The position numbers were made by a program, and so were the translations under genes. DNA of 64,000 nucleotides from Siphonodentalium dalli. Lineage: Eukaryota > Mollusca > Scaphopoda > Gadilida > Siphonodentaliidae. A model generated the notes under the pieces. It had not been told where the DNA came from, did no database searches, and saw only the letters and a program-made list of their open reading frames with translations. The stretch spans positions 272,757,614 to 272,821,613 of the forward strand of contig CP136064.1 in NCBI GenBank assembly GCA_032622095.1, written 5' to 3'. This document shows positions 48,925-57,182 of this stretch, in pieces. Positions within the stretch are counted from its first letter, which is position 1; each line of letters opens with the position of its first letter.

Positions 48925-49205
48925 TCATTATTCCGAAGGTTCCATATTCCGAAGATTCATTATTCCGAAGGTTCGCTATTCCAAATGTTCGTTATTCCGA
49001 AGATTCGTTATTCCGAAGATTCGTTATTCTGAAGGTTTTCTATTCTGGGCGTATTTAAACAGAAATTAATTGAAATTTGCAGCCCCATGTGCACCCCCCC
49101 CCATAAAAACCACACGAGGAATGAAAAATGCTATTACGCTAGTATTCACATATTCGGAATAGAATAGTGAATATTCGGAATAGCGAACCTTCGGAATAGA
49201 GACAT
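48925..49205. repeat. TTCCGAAGG minisatellite, two opposed blocks
   Basis: Block 1 (about 48928-49045) has seven to eight units such as TTCCGAAGGTTCGCTA on the plus strand. Block 2 (about 49150-49203) has the inverse orientation (GCGAACCTTCGGAATAG) and ends 'agacatgtctc', the same leader seen at 21240. The two blocks form a loose inverted pair about 100 bp apart. Confidence 0.8.
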
Positions 49206-49467
49206 GTCTCTGTCCATATATATACGTACTAACGTATTGACCCAAGTTGGCCGGAAATACAGGCACTCCCATGAAACATACATTTACCATTTTATAGATC
49301 GAAGTACGTGTTTTTGGGTTGTCCATACGTACTGACGTAATCATATTAATAAAACACGAAGTTGTTGGCAGATGGAATGGTTAAATAGCCTGTCCGTGTA
49401 ATACGAGTCTCAGCTGTCTGGACATCGATGCAATCATGTCTGGTGTTTTGCGCGCCCATGTAGCTTG

Positions 49468-49495
49468 TGACGTCATGATGTGCGTCGTGACGTCA
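49468..49495. promoter_or_regulatory. Two consensus CREs 20 bp apart
   Basis: TGACGTCA at 49468-49475 and again at 49488-49495, about two helical turns apart. No gene start is evident immediately downstream; the 49436-49807 frame begins upstream of them. Confidence 0.4.
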
Positions 49496-49654
49496 TGGCG
49501 TCTTGATCCGTTTCCTGAAAGAAATAATTCAATATTGTCCATTTATGAACGATTTCTTACCAATATAAACCAGATAACAATGCAAATTAAGTATATATGT
49601 GGATTTAAATTACAATTGATGCAACCATTTCATATTAGCGTGTGTTCATTTTTT

Positions 49655-49723
49655 AAGGACGACCAGCTGGGCGCAGCCCAGCCGCGCATATGTTGCGCAG
49701 CAACATATGCGCAGGTCGTCCTT
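49655..49723. repeat. 69 bp three-way-junction inverted repeat
   Basis: The outer stem AAGGACGACC (49655-49664) pairs perfectly with GGTCGTCCTT (49714-49723). Enclosed are two perfect hairpins: GCTGGG/CCCAGC (49666-49682, 5 nt loop) and GCGCATATGTTGC/GCAACATATGCGC (49684-49712, 3 nt loop). Almost every base is paired. Confidence 0.9.
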
Positions 49724-49750
49724 ATACTAAGTTCGCTTTCGAACATGGGC

Positions 49751-49806
49751 GCCGCCATCTTGAATTTGGTGCGCCGCCATCTTGGATTTGAGGGGCCGCC
49801 ATCTTG
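49751..49806. promoter_or_regulatory. Three GCCGCCATCTTG (YY1-type) motifs
   Basis: Exact GCCGCCATCTTG at 49751-49762, 49773-49784 and 49795-49806, each 22 bp apart. The motif is the reverse of the YY1 consensus CAAGATGGCGGC. The spacing also fits a short tandem repeat with that motif as its core. Confidence 0.5.
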
Positions 49807-50119
49807 AAACGTCATTGCAATTAAATTAAAACTACAAATGTTACTTTTCATATAGCCAACATAACAGTATTCATTGCGTTAAGGCATTACATGGTTTATT
49901 CTTTGAACAATAATCATGACTTAAATCATAAATATTGTCGACCGGACTCGGGTTGCTATGCCATTCGGCAAATGTCGGAAATTTACGTAAAACTGCAAAT
50001 TTTCCTTAGCCACCTCGCGAAAACAACATAATTCATATCGTAAATATATTGAATGTTTATCATATAACTAAATAAACTTTTCTTTAGTTTAGAAACATGT
50101 TCACGTAAACTGTAAGGTT

Positions 50120-50221
50120 ACGTCATATGTTGTATCCAAAGCGACGTCATATTGGCACGCGCATTTTCCCGCGAAAGTTATTGACGTTTTGACAGCGACG
50201 CGACATCAGCACACAAACATG
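50120..50221 (+). promoter_or_regulatory. Promoter-like cluster: CRE, CCAAT, E2F, ATG
   Basis: The order is TTACGTCA (about 50116-50123), GACGTCATATTGG (CRE plus inverted CCAAT, about 50143-50155), TTTTCCCGCGAAA (perfect E2F dyad, 50164-50176) and TTGACGTTTTGAC. An ATG in strong context (caaacATGG, 50219) follows. The frame MVRIRFGWVDVV ends quickly, so if it is a first exon it must splice within about 40 bases, and the available GT sites are weak. This is a candidate bidirectional or housekeeping promoter and remains unproven. Confidence 0.3.
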
Positions 50222-50829
50222 GTTCGTATTAGGTTTGGTTGGGTTGACGTTGTTTCATAGTGCATGGCTCCGAGTCCGCGCTGGTATAAATGTAGCTCCA
50301 TGCAATTGTAATCGAACTGATCAAATCCCAACCTATAAAATCACTATAGAATTTGTACAGGTACAAACAAAACATGTTCTTGGATATTGAATGTTCTTCC
50401 TTAGGGCGTAACCTTAGGCCCTAATTATATTTTAATGATTTGGGTTCTGATTTGAAACAAACAAACAATCCAAATTATGAGGGGGTAAACCCAAGTTCTC
50501 ACTCATAATAACCCCAATTTCCAACCAAGGCCAAGGGTTGTGGAGGCGAGTACAACTAATATTTCATCCAAATTGAGAATTGGCATATGTGCCAGTGAAA
50601 AAAATGGCCCCGGGGAGCCACGATCGAAAGGCTGGAAGATACATGTATGAGTACAATATGATAATTATGAGGTACAGACCTAATCCCCCTACCACAAGCA
50701 ACCAACTTCGTGTACGTAATTGGTTATAAGAAATATTTATAGTTAATTAAATCTTGACGTTCATATAAGTCAACACATATTAGTCTGAGTAGTGCAGGTC
50801 GTGACTGCACGGTCGTCCTTTTTTACATG

Positions 50830-51560
50830 GATTTCAATGCCATAATTTCTTGTTTACAGTATGTACTTCCTGTATGACGTAACATATTCACGGAAGGAAG
50901 GAAGGATAAACAGACATCCGAGCCGAAAACATTACTTGCGTCCAGCATGGACTGGCGCAAGTAATGCTGTACAGCATGGCCATTGTCGAGACGTTGCTCC
51001 AATCGCTCACGCCAACGTAGGACCTTTCAAAAAACTTTACTGTCAATCTTTGTTGAGAGCCCGATTGTTTACCAGTGGCTGAACACAGGGGGTCCGGGAA
51101 CTTTAATTTGTTCTGTTATGTATTACAAGAAGGCCCCGGATCGATTTTCGGGAAAATCACACCAAGTGTGGGGAAATGGCTTCAAAATCACATTTTCTTT
51201 TTCAAACTACCGATTTTGTTAACAGGATTATATCCTTCAGTAGACTCTGTTCTTTAAAACTAACATCCACAAAATATGATAAATCAAAACTTGTTTGATA
51301 AAATCCGATCCCAAATTCAAAATCTGATATCAATATCTTCATATAGGGAAATGCGTATTATTTGACGATAATGTTATCGAATTCGACTGGCACCGGGCAG
51401 GATATTGACATTTTAGACACTGTTGTCAAATCTATCAGGGTTTGAATCAGTCTGGGTGAACGTCGACTCTATATTTGAAATATAGAGTCTGGAGCTTATG
51501 TCGCCAAAACCATTTATATTCAGCGAAGAGCTTCCCCACGGATTTTAAAAAAATACATCG
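50830..51560. other. No assignable gene
   Basis: The 50861-51222 frames show no domains. A short inverted repeat CATTACTTGCG…CGCAAGTAATG lies near 50929-50966, and a 25 bp palindrome GACTCTATATTTgAAATATAGAGTC near 51467-51491. Confidence 0.45.
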
Positions 51561-51616
51561 ATGATTGACAGGTGTCCCCACGTGTTATATGTTGTGCTTC
51601 GCAATAGCAATGGCCT

Positions 51617-51832
51617 GTGTCGCGACATAAACTTACAGCAGATAATATTTGTCGTGTGTGCGACTATTCTTTTTCGGGAGATGAACTCGCTACATCAACC
51701 GGAAAGCTGCATCCGAGAGCAAAAAATAAGATCGTCATCAAAAATGATGCTTTAGAACTATTTAAAAGCATAAAATTAAGTCATTTCCTCGGTGTTAACT
51801 TTCAGATGACTTTTTCACGACAAATAATTTGA
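51617..51832 (+). other. Coding-like ORF with CxxC pair, unrecognised
   Basis: The frame contains ICRVCDYSFSGDEL and KNKIVIKNDALELFKSIKL before a TGA at about 51830. A single C-x2-C pair followed by a charged segment is reminiscent of N-terminal zinc-binding modules in element-derived proteins, but the second metal-binding pair is not visible. It may be an exon fragment or chance. Confidence 0.2.
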
Positions 51833-51839
51833 TTTGCAA

Positions 51840-53420
51840 ACCATGGTACAATAAAGTAAATCAAATACACGGACATGAGTGAGTTCTATTTATATTTATG
51901 GGAGGCCAAGTTGGTACCATGCGCAGGCCTATCTATCAGGTCTAGCACATCCTTCAAATTAATCCGAATCGTACCGAATATATAATTTCGAAGCCATTGT
52001 TTCTGTCTCTGTTGTATTTGCAAGCATCGCTTTCGATCGGAGAAATTCCGCTCTGTTACTATATTTAGAGGTGACATTATGGGAGTCTCCGCCCACTAAC
52101 ACTTATTTATTAACCCATACGGTTTCATTGGACGGAAAATAATTTACGCAATCAATCAGATTACGGAATCCCGAGGACTTGGAAATGAGATAGCGATGTT
52201 ATCCGTCAGACCTTATATTCAATGTTGTAATGCATAATTAGGTATGAGTTTACTCAGACTGGGTTTGAATATGCGTTTGGATTTTCTAAAAATTGTATAT
52301 CGCCTTATCGTATTTCATGCATGCTAATTTCAAAGAATAATGTCTAACGAAGGTGTATAGAGCTGTTACCAATTAAAAAAAAGGTGCCTTTGGATAAATT
52401 TGCCTCAGACTGCGTGTGATTTCCTGGGCAATCGACCTGTGACTATTTTTAGAAATGTGTCCGGACCCCTGTGTGGCAGAACGATCCGAGAACACAAAAT
52501 GTGTAATTCTATAATGCGTTATTTTCACACGGAATTGTTTCAATAGAATAGTGGTGGTTTGCTTCCTGTTAAAACGTTAGTATTAAAGCATTGGTGTACC
52601 CATAGATTCGATGTCGATGACTATATTGAAAGAAATATGAAGATTCAGAAAGGCAAATAAGACCTGTATATTCTCATACGAGCATTGTATTCTGTGGATG
52701 AGTAAGACTTTTGCTAACAATAGGACGTGTTCTTTATGCAGGATCGTGATAACATACGGCGATTTAGACTTTTCTGTCAGACTTCCATTTATTTTCCAGC
52801 TGTAAAGGTGTATAATGTAACACTGGAACCTCATTTCTATTCACGGTAAAATACAAAGACGCGTCAACGTCATTGTCGAGACTTCTTTGCACGTACGTCG
52901 ATACTGATCCTTCAAAAGATTCAACCGTCGTAAAACACAAAGAATATCGGATACAATTTAAGATCAAGAAATTTTATTTGGACATCTGTGAAATGTCTCT
53001 TTGTACATTATTTCAACATATCGTTTTTTGTGGAACTACATGTATTATAACGCCGTCGGATGATTAAAGTTATCACCAAAGGTCGTTCAGTGCAGGCTTT
53101 CAACAATCTGATGACTACTGGCCTTTAAACCGGTTTAACCACAGGAAGAATAGTTATTCTGATATGGCTGTTAGGCGCCGCCGTTGTCTAATTACATACG
53201 GCTATAGTGTATTGATAGTACTCATAGTTTGTTGATTCCGGCGTTGACAGTGCACTACCAATATGCTGTGTACTGTCATAGTATTAATGCTGCAGTTAAT
53301 AATAGTAGCTATATCATTTATAACACAATTTTTCCAGTTCCTCAAAACCAGTTGTAAACTTTACGACATCTGCATGGAACTAGAAATATATTGGTAGAAA
53401 GGTTGGCTGTGTTTGAATTC
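51840..53420. other. No assignable gene
   Basis: Several 60-83 codon frames on both strands (51886-52077, 52583-52967, 52873-53067) show no motifs. The 52880-52985 part weakly resembles 44465-44590. Confidence 0.4.
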
Positions 53421-53426
53421 CTATCG

Positions 53427-54135
53427 GCGGATTTCTATAAATATTTTTAACGGCAACCTTTTGCATATTGCAAGTTAAATCTTTTACCAATTCGTGGATA
53501 CCAAATTTATTACGATTGGACGTCGGGAACTTAACGTATTAATTGAAATAATCTAGAGGGGTATAAACCCAAATAATCCCACTATATAGAGATATTTTGG
53601 AAGACAGTTTATTGTCGGAGTTTTCATATTTGCAAGTTCAGTCTTTTACTAATTCGTCGATACCAAATGTATTACCATTGGACGTCGGGAACATGGCGTA
53701 CTAATTGAAATAATCTCGAGGGGTATAAACTCCAAATGACCCCACTAGAGATATTTTGGAAGAGTTTATTGTCGGAGTTTATCATTGCGCACTATATGAC
53801 GGGCTGCGTTTAGGTGACTTTTGTGGGTTTTCCATAAAGATTTTAGCGACAAATTTGTGCATGTTGCAAGTTCAGTCACTGGCCAATTCATGGGCATGAC
53901 ATTTATTACGATCGGACATCGATGGGTATAAACCCCAAATAACCCCACTATAGAGATATTTTGGAAGACAGTTTATTGTCGGAGTTTATCATTGCGCACT
54001 ATATGACGGGCTGCGTTTAGGTGACTTTTGTGGGTTTTCTATGAATATTTTTAGGACAAAAGTTTGCATGTTGCAAGTTCAGTCTCTGGCCAATTTATGG
54101 GTATCAATTTTATTACGATCGGACATCGGGAACTT
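53427..54135. repeat. Tandem repeat, four units of variable length
   Basis: 'gcaagtt.a.tc…cca' blocks recur near 53470, 53630, 53865 and 54070. 'ggggtataaa.cc.aaat' and 'gagatattttggaaga' recur near 53560, 53725 and 53930. The last two units share 'gcgcactatatgacgggctg' exactly. Confidence 0.85.
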
Positions 54136-54139
54136 GAGA

Positions 54140-54835
54140 ATTCAGTGGGAACAAAATTTCAATTGAATATAAAATATCTCGCGCAAAAATTGAATAAAGA
54201 CTCAAATACATTATAATAATAATATAATCCATGCACAAATTATCACACGGTTTTGTAGTCAATACCATTTACGAACAAACCCGTCGTTGACAACAGAATC
54301 GACGCGGCAGTTAGTGTAATTAGCTTGAAACATCTAGTGGGGTAGATTTTTTGTATTACTCTTTTCATCGACAATATATATGAGCATGAACAAAATGAAT
54401 TAAACATATAAGTTAAATTATGCACATACGCGAAGTTAACAACATAAATGAATGTGACATGTTCCGAGTATATATCTCTCAGTATAATTGTCTTATTAGT
54501 TCTGTTGGGTTATCGGGCGTGGTGGGGTTGGGTGGGGATGGGGATTTGGATGACAATCATACACATTGTTAATCATATATAGTATACCTTAGGTCATTCT
54601 ATTATGTATGGCCATTTCCTGCATGGGCGATTTTTCGGTCGCTTTTATACAAGGTGTTGTGTCTATATGGGGTGGGGACTTCTAGTTTAATGCCTCATGG
54701 GGTCCTATCTGAAAGAGGGCTTCGCGGATGAATATCGATAGGTTCGTAAAGGTTTTCCTATTGCTTGTTTTGAACAGGCTGTTCAGTTTCAATGCATTGG
54801 GTCGGGTGTAATAAATATAGAACATGTAGCTAGAC
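54140..54835. other. No gene seen
   Basis: AT-rich. The 54243-54425 minus frame is unremarkable. A G-rich patch lies at about 54510-54545. Confidence 0.4.
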
Positions 54836-54840
54836 TTAAG

Positions 54841-54960
54841 TGTCGTCGCTTAAAATGTTTATGTCCGTGAGAGGGATTTGAGCATCTATTGGGCGAGGCT
54901 CTGCCGAGTGCAATATATGCCAAATCCCTCGAGCGGACATAAACAGTTTTAGCGACAACA
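54841..54960. repeat. 120 bp snapback: 40 bp arms, 40 bp loop
   Basis: The left arm 54841-54880 and right arm 54921-54960 pair with about seven mismatches; 'tgtttatgtccg' and 'agggatttg' are exactly complementary to the right arm. The loop is also 40 bp. It looks like a very short MITE or a relic of one. Confidence 0.8.
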
Positions 54961-55412
54961 TTAGCTACATATTTTATTTATCCATCGCACAAAACATGCA
55001 TTTTGTGCGGTAAATCTGTCATTTTCCTCAGTTTTACATTCGTTACTTCGATGACGCCCTTACATTTATTAGGTCAAGCAAACTAATTAGTATTCATGAC
55101 TTGGCAAAACCGGAGTGCAGCTTAGAGCGAAATAGTTCGTTGGGTTTTTTAATAGTTATTTTAATCTGACCTTCAGCTAATGGTTTATAGATGTTTTAGA
55201 GCGAAAACACATATCCGATTACGAATATTGTATCAATTGCGGTGAATTATGGACGATAAAAAGGTCCCAAAATCACATTGATGTCATTCGGGTCGGTTGA
55301 CGTCCCTAGTTACCTGCGCAATTTGAATATGCAATTACGTCATGAAAGTAGTACTAACCTAAAGATACGTTGACCTAATAAAGCTACTTTGACGTAATAA
55401 ACGTAACGTTTA

Positions 55413-55790
55413 TTAGGCATGCTTTATGTAGGCAACAGAGGTAGTGAGCGGTGGATAATATGGTTTAATGTATTTTTTTCTGAGATCAGTAAGTTTGGTG
55501 CACTTCAAAATAATGTGATATTCGTCTCCAATGCCGTTGTTACATAACTTACACTTTCTATCTTCGTGAACTTGTCCAACCCAGGAGCCTGTCTCGATGG
55601 GAAGTCGGTGATTCCTTGTACGGAATTTCACCAGGCGTGAAACGACATTATTGTTGGTGTGTGAAAGATATTTATCTGTGCCAAAGTCTGGCTTAATTAT
55701 TCTGTAAAAGGTCATCTTATTTAAATTCGCTATGCTTGCTGTCCATTCATGTATGTATATGTCATAGAGCCTGCATGCGTTTCACCGCCG
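55413..55790 (-). pseudogene. LINE reverse-transcriptase 3' fragment
   Basis: One open frame on the minus strand reads RLYDIYIHEWTASI, then FYRIIKPDFGTDKYL, SRLVKFRTRNHRLPIETGSW and a Cys/His block, CKLCNNGIGDEYHIILKC, ending at a stop at 55413. The 'F(R)…NH.LPIE.GRW…R.C..C…GDE.H.L..C' pattern is the C-terminal end of a common invertebrate LINE group. The upstream endonuclease and polymerase parts are absent, so this is a 5'-truncated insertion, a usual outcome of target-primed reverse transcription. Confidence 0.8.
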
Positions 55791-55799
55791 CGTTAAAAA

Positions 55800-55860
55800 T
55801 ATCACGAGAGGGTATACTGTATTGATACCCCTCTAGCGCTCTACACAGAGGGGTATCGCG
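55800..55860. repeat. Short inverted repeats at the composite-repeat edge
   Basis: GATACCCCTC (about 55822) is the exact complement of GAGGGGTATC (about 55847), with an earlier 'gagggtat' copy at about 55808. It marks the end of homology with the 41.16 kb copy. Confidence 0.7.
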
Positions 55861-55886
55861 TTTTAACACAATGTACGCGTCATGGC

Positions 55887-57181
55887 TGATTTATGTGCAG
55901 TAAATGGGGTAGTTGTGGAAATGAAGATTATCGTTTGAAAAAAATACCGAAAAGGGCGCGTTTGTTGTCACATACTGGTGCAACGGATGACGTTCTAAGG
56001 AAATATTGACCACTTGAAGTTCAAATAGGCTTAACCCATGGCCGGCGGGACTTTTAGTTAACACTGTCATCTACGGTATGGAAAATAATTAGGTGCTTGT
56101 AACCTATGGATACGAAGCTTCGGTACATTAATTATTATTCATATATTACTATATTTAAATCAGATGTATGCATACAGTCGACGTCGAAACAAAAACACGG
56201 ATGTACCGATTATTCGTGACATTCAAGATAAATGTTCAATAATAGAAAATTATACTGTGACTGCTTCATTCAACATGAAGTTAATCAAGGTGTATCGTTA
56301 TTAATAACAGTATACAGTAATATCGAAATAAGAAGAATCATGTGGCCCTGGGTACTTATCCCCAGCGCTGTGGCAATTTATTTTACAATGTATTCTTAAA
56401 CCCAAACCTGTGGCGGTTTTTCATCCAATGTACCGAAGCTTCGTGTCATGTACCGAAGCTTCGTGACGTGTCAGAAAGCCAGGAATATACCACCACAGGA
56501 CATCATATGGCACCGATAACAAACGTTGAATGGTGACCAGAAACCCGGATATTAATAATTTCAGATCATAATTAGAATCGATATTAACCCATCGAGGAAT
56601 ATGTCATAATGACACACTATATTACACCCACCCTATATAACTGCTACCTCTCTGACACAGGTTTGGGTTTAAGAATACATTGTAAAAAAAATTGCCACAG
56701 CGCTGGGGATAAGTACCCAGGGCCACATGATTCTTCTTATTTCGATATTACTGTATACTGTTATTAATAACGATACACCTTGATTAACTTCATGTTGAAT
56801 GAAGCAGTCACAGTATAATTTTCTATTATTGAACATTTATCTTGAATGTCACGAATAATCGGTTTATCCGTGTTTTTGTTTCGACGTCGACTGTATGCAT
56901 ACATCTGATTTAAATATAGTAATATATGAATAATAATTAATGTACCGAAGCTTCGTATCCATAGGTTACAAGCACCTAATTATTTTCCATACCGTAGATG
57001 ACAGTGTTAACTAAAAGTCCCGCCGGCCATGGGTTAAGCCTATTTGAACTTCAAGTGGTCAATATTTCCTTAGAACGTCATCCGTTGCACCAGTATGTGA
57101 CAACAAACGCGCCCTTTTCGGTATTTTTTTCAAACGATAATCTTCATTTCCACAACTACCCCATTTACTGCACATAAATCA
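55887..57181. mobile_element. 1.3 kb palindromic (foldback) element
   Basis: The left arm 55887-56412 and right arm 56656-57181 are each 526 bp and differ at only a few positions; a 243 bp spacer lies between. The terminal word is TGATTTATGTGCAG. Flanking GC at 55885-55886 and 57182-57183 may be a 2 bp target duplication; removing the element with one GC regenerates the sequence seen at about 41125-41145 in the sister repeat. The motif TGTACCGAAGCTTCG occurs once in each arm and twice in the spacer. No coding frame was recognised, so it is non-autonomous. Confidence 0.92.
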
Positions 57182-57182
57182 G

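Larger units (their letters stand above)
49655..50820. mobile_element. Possible 1.17 kb element with AAGGACGACC ends
   Basis: AAGGACGACC at 49655 is mirrored by GGTCGTCCTT at 50811-50820. Each 10 bp end is followed inward by a GC-rich hairpin (left GCTGGG…CCCAGC; right GTGCAG…CTGCAC at 50792-50810). The shared architecture suggests the two ends of one non-autonomous element. The alternative is two unrelated copies of a short hairpin element. Confidence 0.35.

Noticed and set aside
49655-49723. tRNA or snRNA gene
   Set aside because: The three-way junction resembles a cloverleaf superficially but lacks any tRNA invariant bases or snRNA motifs.
53766-53948. 60-codon minus-strand frame
   Set aside because: Lies entirely in the 53.4-54.1 kb tandem repeat.
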